Below are positions 33,759 through 42,085 of a stretch of 64,000 nt of DNA, one piece after another (within the stretch, counting starts at the first letter, position 1; each line of letters starts with the position of its first letter). The DNA is from CAG-390 sp045541375 (GTDB taxonomy: Bacteria > Bacillota > Clostridia > Oscillospirales > CAG-272), in contig JAZQJB010000144.1 of the NCBI GenBank assembly GCA_045541375.1, positions 62,001 through 126,000 on the forward strand, written 5' to 3'. A program made the translations under genes and the position numbers. Below the pieces are notes generated by a model. The model saw only the letters and a program-made list of their open reading frames with translations. It did no database searches and was not told the DNA's origin.

Positions 33759-34126
33759 GGTGGAGGCGAGGGGAATCGAACCCCTGTCCGAAAACCAATC
33801 CTTACGGTTTTCTACGAGTGTAGTCGGTTATTTGCATTCCCATCATACGCCGAGAACCGACGCTCTGCGTAATCAAGTATCCTTTTTATGCGTGATCGCT
33901 TCAAAGGCTAAATGGCGATTCACGTTCATCGCTACATGACGCTCGCATCCCGGGTCGCGATAATCCCGGGCGGAACGGGCGGCTCCTCAGAGCCGCGTCA
34001 CTGCCGTTTAGGCAGCAAATGCTACGTTATTGTTAGCGTTTAATGTTTAAGTTGAGCCGTTTAAGAGTTGCTCAGCTCTACTCGCTTACCGTATCTCAAA
34101 ATCCCCGTCGAAACCTTTACGCCCCC
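33758..34126 (-). ncRNA. ssrA: tmRNA (10Sa RNA)
   Basis: 369 nt, one piece. The 5' end GGGGGCG pairs with CGCCTCC before the A-CCA end. The 3' part is tRNA-like with the T arm GGGGTTCGATTCCCC, and the 5' start GGGGGCGTAAAGGTTTCGAC is typical. The tag frame at 34037-34008 encodes A-N-N-N-V-A-F-A-A then TAA. With the alanine charged on tmRNA this gives the degradation tag that rescues stalled ribosomes and feeds proteins to ClpXP. It starts 29 bases after the smpB stop. A weak TTGATC-17-TGATAT upstream could give a separate start, or the RNA may be processed from the smpB transcript. Confidence 0.95.
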
Positions 34127-34155
34127 ATATATATCAATCAGCAGGGAAGTGCGGA

Positions 34156-34626
34156 TCAATAATCATAATTAGTCTTTCTGATTCTTTCGCTATCTCTTGA
34201 AGCTTGCTTCTCGGCTTCAGCATCGCGCTTATCATAAAGCTTTTTGCCTCGGCAAAGTCCGACTTCGACTTTTACATTAGAATCCTTAAAATATAGTGAA
34301 AGCGGAACCAAAGTATAACCTTTTTGCGAAACCAAAGAAAACAGCTTTAAGATCTCACGCTTATGCATCAAGAGTTTGCGAGTTCTTCTGGGATCGCGAT
34401 TGAATATGTTACCTTGCTCATAAGGACTGATATGGATTCCGTTAGCGAAAATTTCGCCATTTTTGATCGTGCAGTAAGAATCCTTCAAGTTGACTTGTCC
34501 GGCACGAAGACTCTTTACCTCGGTGCCGACAAGAGAGATACCGGCTTCGTATTTGTCATCAACAAAGTAATCGTGATATGCTTTGCGATTTGCAGCAATT
34601 TGTTTGGTTCCTTTTGCTTTAGCCAT
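34156..34626 (-). CDS. smpB: SsrA-binding protein SmpB
   Basis: 156 residues. It has the OB-fold core with ANRKAYHDYFVDDKYEAG, LVGTEVKSLRAG and DSYCTIKNGEIFANGIHI, and a C-terminal basic tail (CRGKKLYDKRDAEAEKQ). SmpB binds the tRNA-like end of tmRNA and brings it to stalled ribosomes. It is immediately upstream of ssrA on the same strand. The start ATG 34626 has GGAGG upstream and a SigA-type promoter at 34657-34685. Confidence 0.96.
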   Translation of the reverse strand: MAKAKGTKQIAANRKAYHDYFVDDKYEAGISLVGTEVKSLRAGQVNLKDSYCTIKNGEIFANGIHISPYEQGNIFNRDPRRTRKLLMHKREILKLFSLVSQKGYTLVPLSLYFKDSNVKVEVGLCRGKKLYDKRDAEAEKQASRDSERIRKTNYDY

Positions 34627-34656
34627 CAGCCAATACCTCCTTTAGAACTGCATTAT

Positions 34657-34685
34657 ATTATACAACATTTGAAATAAAAAATCAA
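34657..34685 (-). promoter_or_regulatory. SigA-type promoter of smpB
   Basis: Minus strand TTGATT (34685-34680), a 17-base spacer, TATAAT (34662-34657). Confidence 0.75.
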
Positions 34686-34956
34686 TAGAAACTTGTAGGA
34701 TTTTTGATTTTGGTTAAAATTTGCGCGTGAAGTGTATAGAAGTAGTGGATTGTATACTCAATCTTAAATTCTATATTAGTTCGTAAAATCAAAGTTTTAC
34801 GCACGTAAGGGAAGTGTTAAATAATATTTAAAGCTTAACAATTGCTACGCCGGGCGCGATTCGGTATTTTGGAGATCGCTGTATTTGTGTGAAATGTACA
34901 AAAATCTTTCTTAAATCTGTACAATCATACAAAATTTTATTTTTTTAAAAAATATT
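34686..34956. other. Unexplained intergenic region between divergent genes
   Basis: No gene is seen here. Visible structure: a small hairpin CGTAAAA/TTTTACG (34782-34788 with 34795-34801) and two copies of TGTACAA (34895-34901 and 34918-34924), spaced 23 bases, just upstream of the promoter at 34957. The spacing is close to two helical turns and could mark a regulator site. Otherwise it is A/T-rich with no open frame worth calling. Confidence 0.4.
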
Positions 34957-34985
34957 TTGACTTTTTCACAAAATAATGTTATAAT
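34957..34985 (+). promoter_or_regulatory. SigA-type promoter of the flavodoxin-like gene
   Basis: TTGACT at 34957-34962, a 17-base spacer, TATAAT at 34980-34985. The leader to the ATG at 35048 is about 55 bases and ends with GGAGG. Confidence 0.85.
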
Positions 34986-35047
34986 TATTATAATGAGCGT
35001 TTGGTGTTACAACAGCACGCTTACATATTATTTCGGAGGTCGCAACA

Positions 35048-35473
35048 ATGTCCATCAAAATGCGTTATCTTTATGCGTCGGGCAAAAAGAAATTCGCCAC
35101 CATCGGTGACATCGTTAAAGAAAAATTTGCTTTGACAAACAACAATGCGGTTGATGTAATTCCGCCTGCATATCCCTGTGATAAGGAAAGACTTGTATTC
35201 ATCGGCATCACCGTTAAGGACGAGCCTGAAAACAAGGTTAGACTTTTCTGCCAGCAGCTTGATAAGACTAAGTCTGCTTACGTTGCACTTATTGTAGACG
35301 GCAACGAAAAAGGTGCGAATGCTATCAAGGAAATGCTTGCTTCCGCAGGAACCAACGTATTTCCTGAAGTTCTCTTTATTAAGGGCGGTCTGCCTTTCCT
35401 CGGTAATCTCAATGCTGATGAAAAGAAAGCTCTTGATGAGTGGCTTGACAGAGCTCGTGCATATATGGGCTAA
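35048..35473 (+). CDS. Small protein with a possible flavodoxin-like fold
   Basis: 141 residues. I do not recognise a named family with certainty. The order of strands and helices resembles flavodoxin: MRYLYASGKKKFATIGDIV at the start, RLVFIGITV in the middle, then AYVALIVDG and VFPEVLFIKGG. The phosphate-binding loop T-x-T-G-x-T is replaced by ASGKKKFA, so FMN binding is doubtful. Preceded by its own consensus promoter and GGAGG and followed by a strong terminator, it is a single-gene unit likely to be well expressed. Confidence 0.6.
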   Translation: MSIKMRYLYASGKKKFATIGDIVKEKFALTNNNAVDVIPPAYPCDKERLVFIGITVKDEPENKVRLFCQQLDKTKSAYVALIVDGNEKGANAIKEMLASAGTNVFPEVLFIKGGLPFLGNLNADEKKALDEWLDRARAYMG

Positions 35474-35486
35474 TTCACAATTTGTT

Positions 35487-35525
35487 CATAAAGCTCAACG
35501 CGAACGCGTTGAGCTTTATGTTTTT
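35487..35525 (+). terminator. Terminator of the flavodoxin-like gene
   Basis: Stem of about 15 bp, CATAAAGCTCAACGCG with CGCGTTGAGCTTTATG, followed by TTTTT. The T run overlaps the stop region of the convergent gene. Confidence 0.9.
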
Positions 35526-36330
35526 ATCCATATTTCTTATTAACTATTACGCAACACGCAGTTACAGCGATTATAACCAACAGTGAAACTCCTGCAATAG
35601 CAATTATTGTTCCGCTTTCGATCTCTTGTTGCTGTTTGATTTCTGTTTTGAACGGTGCAAGAACGTCGATCTCGTATTCGCCGTCACGATTGGTAATTCT
35701 GACGTATTCTTTCTTGATGCAGTCGCTCGCCATATCGTTTCTGAAGGTTCCGTTATTCTTTCTGATCATATATTCAAGCCAAAAATCCTGACTCGAATAT
35801 GTATAGCCATCGCTTTCGGTCGTTGTATCGGTTATATATGTAACTTTTATGTTATATAGCTGCTGCATTGTGAATTCCATTTTAGTATCACCTTCGGCAT
35901 CGATATATTCATCACTGAATAAATCATTGAGCTTTTGGTGTTCACCATAAATCGCATAATCTATAAAATCATAAATCACACAGAAAGAATCTCTGATATC
36001 GGAAGGAACATCATTCAAATTATCGTTTACAATTTCGATAGTGATTCCGTTTTGTGAATTTTCAAATCTCACATTACGATCGAGTTCGAGGTAATTCTCG
36101 TCTTTCATAATGTCATAATCGTAGTCCGCCTCATGGAATATTATCGTGTTCCCGACAATATTTTGCGGTTTATTGGCATTTTCAATTATAGCCATAATTG
36201 AAAAGCAAAGAACGGTGATACCGATAATTACGCAGAGAAATGTAATTATCAAACCTTGGGCTCTTCTCTTCTGATTTTTTGTTTTTACAGCAACTTGGCT
36301 TGTTCTATATCCTGGATTTTGACTATTCAT
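35524..36330 (-). CDS. Two-TM extracytoplasmic protein of unknown function
   Basis: 268 residues and not recognised. A polar, basic N-terminus (about 25 residues) leads into one transmembrane helix (27-48). A hydrophilic domain of about 185 residues follows, rich in Asp, Glu and Tyr with no cysteine pair. A second helix lies near the C-terminus (about 242-263), ending in NKKYG. The middle would lie outside the membrane. GGAGG lies 9 bases before the ATG. It is divergent from apgM, and no partner gene is adjacent on its strand. Confidence 0.6.
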   Translation of the reverse strand: MNSQNPGYRTSQVAVKTKNQKRRAQGLIITFLCVIIGITVLCFSIMAIIENANKPQNIVGNTIIFHEADYDYDIMKDENYLELDRNVRFENSQNGITIEIVNDNLNDVPSDIRDSFCVIYDFIDYAIYGEHQKLNDLFSDEYIDAEGDTKMEFTMQQLYNIKVTYITDTTTESDGYTYSSQDFWLEYMIRKNNGTFRNDMASDCIKKEYVRITNRDGEYEIDVLAPFKTEIKQQQEIESGTIIAIAGVSLLVIIAVTACCVIVNKKYG

Positions 36331-36446
36331 ATAGGTATACCTCCGCTTTTTTACTATGTTATCATACTTTTATTATCAATTTAGATGAAAATTCATTAAT
36401 ATTTGGTTAATCTTTAATATTAATTGACGTATTTTATTTTCAGCTA

Positions 36447-36475
36447 TTGAAATGAATCAAAAATTATGCTATAAT
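36447..36475 (+). promoter_or_regulatory. SigA-type promoter of the apgM operon
   Basis: TTGAAA at 36447-36452, a 17-base spacer, TATAAT at 36470-36475. It overlaps upstream in-frame ATGs and so supports the apgM start at 36512. Confidence 0.8.
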
Positions 36476-36511
36476 ATAATGAATATTTATTTCAAAAAAG
36501 GACTCGCAAAT

Positions 36512-37723
36512 ATGAAATATCTCGTATTAATTCCCGATGGAATGGCTGATGAGAAGGTCGCTTCGCTTGGAAACAAGTCACCTATGGAAGCAGCAAACAA
36601 ACCTGTTATGGACAGACTTGCCGCAAGCTCTTTATATGGATTAGTTCAAAACGTACCTGAAGGTATGGTTCCTGAATCGGATACAGCTAATATGGCAATA
36701 CTTTCATTCAACCCTAAGGTTTATTCTAAAGGCAGATCTCCTCTTGAAGCAGTAAGTATGGGACTCAAGCTCGAAGGCGAGGATGTTGCCATCAGAGCCA
36801 ACACCGTATCCCTTTCCGATGACGAGAATTATGAAGACAGAATAATGCTTGACAACGCGGCGGATGAGATCACGACCGAAGAGGCGGCGATTTTAATCGA
36901 TGCCGTTAACTCCGAACTCTCCGATAAGTTCAAGAAGCTTTATGTCGGTGTTTCTTACAGACATTGTCTTGTCTGGAAAGGCGCAAATGATAAATATAAT
37001 TTCACTCGCCCACACGATATTATCGGCAAGAGGATTGGTGAATATATTCCCGCTGGCGCTGAAGGCAAGGAATACTTGGAATATATGAAAGAATCCTGCC
37101 GTATTCTTGACAAGCATCCTCTTAACGAGGAAAGAAGGAAACGCGGAAGATTGCCCGCCAACTCCCTGTGGCTCTGGAGCCCCGGGAAGCCTCTCTCTCT
37201 TCCCTCCTTTAAGGAAAAGTTCGGTTTGACAGCAACTGCGATTTCTGCCGTTGACCTCATTAAGGGAATAGGTATTTGCGCTGATATGAATACTGTCGAC
37301 GTTGAAGGAGCAACCGGTACAGTCAACACTAATTATCAGGGCAAGGCAGATGCGACTATCGAAGCTTTCAAAAACGGAAGCGATCTTGTTTACCTGCATT
37401 TCGAAGGTCCCGATGAGCACGGTCACAGGGGCGAGCCGGACGTAAAGACCAAGTCGATCGAATTGATCGATTCATTAGCGCTCTCTCCGATTCTTAATTA
37501 TCTTGAAAATTGCGGCGAGGATTTCGGTGTTCTCATTCTTCCTGATCATCCCACTCCCGTAAGAATCAGAACACACTCAAACCAACCCGTTCCGTATATC
37601 ATTTATTCTTCAAAGCACACTAATAACGGTGTTTCCAATTACAACGAAACCAGCTGTGCTTCGGGAAAATATATCGAGAACGGTTGGGAGCTTATGCAAT
37701 ATTTTATTGATTCATGTAATTGA
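36512..37723 (+). CDS. apgM: Cofactor-independent phosphoglycerate mutase, archaeal-type ApgM
   Basis: 403 residues of the alkaline-phosphatase superfamily. Motifs: LIPDGMADE at the N-terminus, PESDTANMAILSF (nucleophile Ser), VYSKGRSPLEA, HFEGPDEHGHRG, and LPDHPTPVRIRTHS (metal ligands). It interconverts 2- and 3-phosphoglycerate in glycolysis. The start ATG 36512 has AAAGGA upstream; longer starts lie in the promoter. It is the first gene of a six-gene plus-strand operon ending with thrC. Confidence 0.93.
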   Translation: MKYLVLIPDGMADEKVASLGNKSPMEAANKPVMDRLAASSLYGLVQNVPEGMVPESDTANMAILSFNPKVYSKGRSPLEAVSMGLKLEGEDVAIRANTVSLSDDENYEDRIMLDNAADEITTEEAAILIDAVNSELSDKFKKLYVGVSYRHCLVWKGANDKYNFTRPHDIIGKRIGEYIPAGAEGKEYLEYMKESCRILDKHPLNEERRKRGRLPANSLWLWSPGKPLSLPSFKEKFGLTATAISAVDLIKGIGICADMNTVDVEGATGTVNTNYQGKADATIEAFKNGSDLVYLHFEGPDEHGHRGEPDVKTKSIELIDSLALSPILNYLENCGEDFGVLILPDHPTPVRIRTHSNQPVPYIIYSSKHTNNGVSNYNETSCASGKYIENGWELMQYFIDSCN

Positions 37724-37739
37724 TTTGAGGTGAATTATT

Positions 37740-38366
37740 GTGGATGAAATGAATAATACTTTCAATGATGTTGAGGAAAAGGCGAATAAAAAGCCCAAAA
37801 CTACACTTTTGAAAGAAATATTTGACTACTTTGAATTATTTATCTTATCAGCATGCGCAGTGCTGTTACTGTTCAGCTTTGCAACAAGAATATGCCGAGT
37901 TGACGGTCCTTCGATGCTCAATACACTTCATGATAGTGAAATGCTGTTGGTAACAGATATCTTCTACACTCCTTCGCGTGGAGATATTGTTGTATTTCAC
38001 CAAACAGGAGATCAACCTTCTGATCTTAATGAACCTATCGTAAAAAGAGTAATCGCTACTGAGGGCGAATGGATCGACATAAAGACTGAAGGCGGGAAAC
38101 TGTTGGTAACTGTCTACGATCCCGATTTTAAGAATCCTATTGTCTTGGATGAATTTTATGCACGCTACGATGACGGATTAGGATACTACAAATACGATAT
38201 TTATCCGATTCAGGTGCCGGAAGGATGTACGTTTGTTATGGGTGATAACAGAGGAAACTCACTTGACAGCCGTTCTCAGTCAATCGGTTTTGTTGACAAC
38301 AGGCGTATTCTTGGTAAGGTCGTATGCCGACTACTGCCTTTTGATAAGTTTGGAACAATAGACTAA
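37740..38366 (+). CDS. lepB: Signal peptidase I
   Basis: 208 residues. One N-terminal transmembrane helix (about 32-50) is followed by the catalytic domain. The nucleophile serine lies in VDGPSMLNTL, the general base lysine in PIVKRVIATEG, and the signature VMGDNRGNSLDSR follows. It cleaves signal peptides of secreted proteins on the outer membrane face. The start is GTG at 37740, 9 bases after GAGG; the next ATG at 37749 is farther from the site. It lies 16 bases after apgM. Confidence 0.94.
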   Translation: MDEMNNTFNDVEEKANKKPKTTLLKEIFDYFELFILSACAVLLLFSFATRICRVDGPSMLNTLHDSEMLLVTDIFYTPSRGDIVVFHQTGDQPSDLNEPIVKRVIATEGEWIDIKTEGGKLLVTVYDPDFKNPIVLDEFYARYDDGLGYYKYDIYPIQVPEGCTFVMGDNRGNSLDSRSQSIGFVDNRRILGKVVCRLLPFDKFGTID

Positions 38367-38389
38367 ATTATAGAAACGGAAAAATAATT

Positions 38390-39271
38390 ATGCCATCTCA
38401 GGTTATACAGTGGTTCCCGGGTCATATGGCCAAAACAAGGCGTATGATTTCGGAGAATCTGAAAAACGTTGATGCGGTGATCGAAATGAGGGACGCAAGA
38501 ATCCCAATCAGCTCAAAAAATCCCGAAATAGAAAAACTGACGCAAAACAAACCCCGACTTATTCTGCTTAACAAGGCGTCACTTGCTGATCCCGTAGAAT
38601 CAAAAAAGTGGGTTGAACACTTCTCTACTTCAAATACAGCTTGTATTCTTACCGACTGTGCCGACGGTTCGGGCTTCAACGAGATAGCTCCGGCTCTCAA
38701 CAGAATGTGCGCCGAGAAGCTTGCTGCATACGAGCGCAAAGGAATGCACGGTCGCCATATCCGCGTTATGGTATTGGGAATCCCCAATGTAGGCAAATCT
38801 TCTTTCATCAACAGACTTGCGGGCGGCAAGCGGGCAAAAGTCGAGGATCGTCCCGGCGTTACGAGAGATAAGCAGTGGGTACAGACCAAGAATAATCTCG
38901 ATCTGCTTGATATGCCCGGTGTTTTGTGGCCAAAGTTTGATGATAAAGTTGTTGGCGAAAATCTTGCTCTCACGGGAGCAGTCAAGGATGATGTTATTGA
39001 TACTGTTGAGCTTGCCGCTGTTCTTGTTAACAGATTGCGAGTTACTCATCCCGAATTGCTTTGCGCCCGGTATAAACTGACAAGCGAGGATATCGCCGAA
39101 GACGTAACTGTTGGCGAGATATTTGATATTATCGGACAAAAGCGAGGTTTTCTGCTTCGAGGCGGTGAGATTAATTACGATCGTGCCGCTGCGGTTATTC
39201 TCGATGAATTCAGAGCGGCGAAGATTGGTAGAATCACGCTTGATCTTTGCCCAACCGAAAAGGAGGCTTGA
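38390..39271 (+). CDS. rbgA: Ribosome biogenesis GTPase RbgA (YlqF)
   Basis: 293 residues. A circularly permuted GTPase: the G4 element (NKASLAD) precedes G1 (GIPNVGKSSFIN) and G3 (DMPGVLW). The N-terminal WFPGHMAKT is the family signature, and a C-terminal helical domain binds the ribosome. RbgA is required for late assembly of the 50S subunit. It neighbours rnhB on its 3' side, the order also found in Bacillus. Confidence 0.94.
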   Translation: MPSQVIQWFPGHMAKTRRMISENLKNVDAVIEMRDARIPISSKNPEIEKLTQNKPRLILLNKASLADPVESKKWVEHFSTSNTACILTDCADGSGFNEIAPALNRMCAEKLAAYERKGMHGRHIRVMVLGIPNVGKSSFINRLAGGKRAKVEDRPGVTRDKQWVQTKNNLDLLDMPGVLWPKFDDKVVGENLALTGAVKDDVIDTVELAAVLVNRLRVTHPELLCARYKLTSEDIAEDVTVGEIFDIIGQKRGFLLRGGEINYDRAAAVILDEFRAAKIGRITLDLCPTEKEA

Positions 39272-39272
39272 A

Positions 39273-39881
39273 ATGCCTGATTTTTCGATTGAGAAAGCAA
39301 AGAACGAGCAAGGCTATCTTCACGTGTGCGGTATAGATGAGGCCGGCAGAGGGCCTCTGTGCGGTCCTGTGGTCGCTGCTGCGTGTATAATGCCGATAGA
39401 TGTTGATATTCCCAAACTAAATGATTCCAAAAAGCTTTCTCCCAAGACAAGACTCGCTCTTTTCGACGAAATCAGAGAAAAGGCGATCGCATATTCTATC
39501 GGTTACGGAACTGTTGAAGAAATAGATCAGTATAACATTCTCGAGGCAACGCTCCTTGCTATGCGCCGAGCGGTGGAAGGACTTCAGATCAAACCTGATT
39601 ATCTGCTTGTTGACGGCAACATTTTCAGAGATTTTGATTTGCCCGGAGAACCGGTAATTAAGGGCGATGCAACATCATCATCAATAGCCGCTGCTTCGAT
39701 TCTTGCAAAAGTTACGCGAGATCTGCTCTGTGACGAGCTTGATGCACTCTATCCCGAGTACGGTATCAAACAACACAAGGGATATGGCACGAAGGCACAC
39801 ATGGATGCTTTGAGAAAATACGGTCCCACACCGTGCCACCGAAAGCAGTTTATCAGATTTCTTGATAAGAAAACCTTATGA
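39273..39881 (+). CDS. rnhB: Ribonuclease HII
   Basis: 202 residues. Catalytic motifs: GIDEAGRGPLCGPV, LNDSKKLSPKTR, DYLLVDGN and a later Asp in KVTRDLLCDEL. It cleaves RNA in RNA-DNA hybrids, including single embedded ribonucleotides. The start ATG 39273 follows AAGGAGG and lies just after the rbgA stop. Its stop overlaps yraN (ATGA). Confidence 0.95.
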   Translation: MPDFSIEKAKNEQGYLHVCGIDEAGRGPLCGPVVAAACIMPIDVDIPKLNDSKKLSPKTRLALFDEIREKAIAYSIGYGTVEEIDQYNILEATLLAMRRAVEGLQIKPDYLLVDGNIFRDFDLPGEPVIKGDATSSSIAAASILAKVTRDLLCDELDALYPEYGIKQHKGYGTKAHMDALRKYGPTPCHRKQFIRFLDKKTL

Positions 39882-40282
39882 GAAAGCTAAACACTAACCA
39901 ACTTGGTGACATTGGAGCATTCGGCGAAGATGTTGCTGTCGATTATCTTGAAGCCGCTGGATACGAAATTATCGAAAGAAATGCCGTTTGCGGCGGTCAT
40001 GAGATCGACATTATTGCGACTGATATGAAATACATTGTCTTTGTTGAGGTCAAAACGCGCACAAAGTATTACGGTAAATCTATTTACGGATCCGCTGCTT
40101 CCGCAGTTGACAAAAGAAAACAAATGCATATTATTTCCGCGGCAAGATCTTACCTGCAAGAAAAACGTTTAAGAAGAATCCCGCGCTTCGATGTTATTGA
40201 AGTATATGTAGAAAAAACAGATAATTCCTTTAAAGTTGTAAACGTAAATCATTTGCCCCGAGCTTTTGCTTCGGGGAGATAA
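39878..40282 (+). CDS. yraN: YraN family (UPF0102) endonuclease-like protein
   Basis: 134 residues with the restriction-endonuclease-like core: GAFGEDVAVDYLEAAGYEIIERN, GGHEIDIIATD and VFVEVKTRT, giving the E-x-n-D-x-n-E-x-K metal site. The family is linked by context to DNA repair or recombination, but the biochemical role is not settled. It overlaps rnhB by 4 bases, the usual neighbourhood of this family. Confidence 0.9.
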   Translation: MRKLNTNQLGDIGAFGEDVAVDYLEAAGYEIIERNAVCGGHEIDIIATDMKYIVFVEVKTRTKYYGKSIYGSAASAVDKRKQMHIISAARSYLQEKRLRRIPRFDVIEVYVEKTDNSFKVVNVNHLPRAFASGR

Positions 40283-40291
40283 GAGGTTAAA

Positions 40292-41776
40292 ATGAAATTT
40301 ATCAGCACAAGAGATATAAAGGGCGATTCCCGTGTTTCCGCGGCTTTTGCTATCAAACAGGGTTTGGCACCCGACGGAGGACTCTACGTTCCCGAATACA
40401 TACCGCAGATCGACGAAGCGTTCGTTACTTCCCTGCTTTCCAAAACTTATCCGGAAAAGGCGGCAGAGATACTTTCGCTTTTCCTTGACGATTTCACAAA
40501 GGAAGAACTCCTTGAATACTCGCACGCCGCATATATAAACAACACTTTCCCCGAGTCGGTTGCGCCTTTGGCAGAAGTAACTGATAATCTATCGGTTCTC
40601 GAGCTTTGGCACGGTCCCACAGCAGCGTTTAAAGACTTTGCACTGTCAATTATGCCCCGTTTGCTTACAGCTTCCCTGAGAAAGCTCGGTGAGTCACGCA
40701 CGGCTCTTATTCTCGTTGCTACATCAGGTGATACCGGCAAGGCTGCTCTTGAAGGCTACCGCGACGTTGACGGTATAAAGATCAAGGTATTCTATCCCGT
40801 TGACGGTGTAAGTAAGGTGCAGAAGCTCCAGATGGCAACACAGACGGGTAATAACGTTGATGTCTGCGCTATCAGAGGTAACTTTGATGATGCACAGACC
40901 GGCGTTAAGAAAATTTTTTCCGACAAAGAGATTGCAGAAGAGCTGAACGCAAAGGGTTACTTCCTTTCAAGTGCAAACTCCATCAACTGGGGCAGATTGG
41001 CTCCTCAGATCGTTTATTATTTCTCTGCTTATTGCGATCTTTTGACCAATAATAAGATCAAATACGGTGACGTCGTTGATTATTGTGTTCCTACCGGAAA
41101 CTTCGGTAATATTCTTGCCGGATTTATTGCAAAGAAGATGGGACTTCCCGTAGGTAAGCTTATCTGCGCTTCTAATACCAACAATATCCTTACCGATTTC
41201 CTGAGCACCGGTGTGTATGACAGAAACCGTAAGTTCCACACTACGATCTCTCCTTCGATGGACATCCTTATTTCGAGCAACCTTGAGCGTCTTCTCTATT
41301 TCGTTGCGGGAAGCGGAGTTGTAGTTAACTGCATGAAGTCGCTTTCGGACACCGGTTCTTACTCGATCGCAGAGGATATTTTGGCTCGAATTAATTCCGA
41401 TTTCTGCGGTTACTACGCTGACGAAACAGCAACCACAGAAACGATTGGCAACGTATATGAGAATCACGGCTATCTTTGCGATCCCCACACTGCCGTAGGT
41501 ATGCATTGCGCTGACCTTTATATGGACAGCCATAATTTCAACAACCTCGTCGTACTTTCAACTGCAAGCCCCTATAAGTTTGCTTCAAGCGTTTATAATG
41601 CATTGACGAAATGTAAAGCACCCGAGGGATACGAAGCTCTCACAGCTCTTTCCGATCTTACTTCCACTCCCATTTCTACTCCTCTTGCAGGACTTGACAA
41701 ACGCACCGTTCGTTTCGAGCGTGTTTGCGATCCCGAGCAGATGGCAGAGGATATGTTTGATCATCTCAATGATTAA
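40292..41776 (+). CDS. thrC: Threonine synthase
   Basis: 494 residues, the long ThrC type. N-terminal start FISTRDIKGDSRVS and APDGGLYVPE, PLP lysine in TAAFKDFALS, and the phosphate-binding region VATSGDTGKAALEG; GNFGNILAG follows in the second half. It converts O-phosphohomoserine to threonine. It closes the apgM-lepB-rbgA-rnhB-yraN-thrC unit and has a GAGG site before the ATG. Confidence 0.95.
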   Translation: MKFISTRDIKGDSRVSAAFAIKQGLAPDGGLYVPEYIPQIDEAFVTSLLSKTYPEKAAEILSLFLDDFTKEELLEYSHAAYINNTFPESVAPLAEVTDNLSVLELWHGPTAAFKDFALSIMPRLLTASLRKLGESRTALILVATSGDTGKAALEGYRDVDGIKIKVFYPVDGVSKVQKLQMATQTGNNVDVCAIRGNFDDAQTGVKKIFSDKEIAEELNAKGYFLSSANSINWGRLAPQIVYYFSAYCDLLTNNKIKYGDVVDYCVPTGNFGNILAGFIAKKMGLPVGKLICASNTNNILTDFLSTGVYDRNRKFHTTISPSMDILISSNLERLLYFVAGSGVVVNCMKSLSDTGSYSIAEDILARINSDFCGYYADETATTETIGNVYENHGYLCDPHTAVGMHCADLYMDSHNFNNLVVLSTASPYKFASSVYNALTKCKAPEGYEALTALSDLTSTPISTPLAGLDKRTVRFERVCDPEQMAEDMFDHLND

Positions 41777-41800
41777 TAAAGGGTTGCATTTCTGCAACCC
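41777..41800 (-). terminator. Hairpin between thrC and the DUF1540 gene
   Basis: An 8-bp perfect stem GGGTTGCA with TGCAACCC around TTTC. The T-rich tract lies on the minus-strand side, so it best serves the small minus-strand gene; thrC may share it weakly. Confidence 0.6.
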
Positions 41801-41808
41801 AAAAGGAA

Positions 41809-42006
41809 TTATTCGCAGCGAGGCTTAAAGGTCGTGCAAGCAGTATCGGTACTTGTATCAGCCTTGGAGGGACCTACCAAGATCTGCTTTGCCGTGCAAT
41901 GAGTTTCGCAATCGTGATATTGGCAGTTCTTTACGTCGCAAACAATGCCTTCAATGTGCTTCTGCACTTTACCGGAAGAGCAACATCCGTTCTTATATTC
42001 GTCCAT
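41809..42006 (-). CDS. DUF1540 cysteine-rich small protein
   Basis: 65 residues. Pattern I-x-C-D-V-x-x-C (GIVCDVKNCQYH), then THCTAKQILVG and TACTTFKPRC, which is the DUF1540 arrangement of conserved cysteines and probably binds a metal. Its function is unknown; related proteins are common in spore-forming clostridia. The start is ATG 42006, 9 bases after AGGAG; the upstream TTG at 42012 is too close to the site. Confidence 0.82.
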   Translation of the reverse strand: MDEYKNGCCSSGKVQKHIEGIVCDVKNCQYHDCETHCTAKQILVGPSKADTSTDTACTTFKPRCE

Positions 42007-42085
42007 AATCAAGATCTCCTTTCATGGAACTGCATTTAGTATTTCCGTACAGAAACGAGATTATTCAAGCAAAAGGAGAAAGAAA

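Noticed and set aside
33691..33939. An 82-codon frame on the plus strand
   Set aside because: It lies on the complement of the tmRNA 3' end and its terminator, so the open frame is incidental.
31984..41776. Riboswitch or T-box leaders before the proline, threonine and lysine genes
   Set aside because: The leaders are too short: the tauE-proBAC promoter is about 29 bases from the ATG, and thrC and lysA are inside operons.
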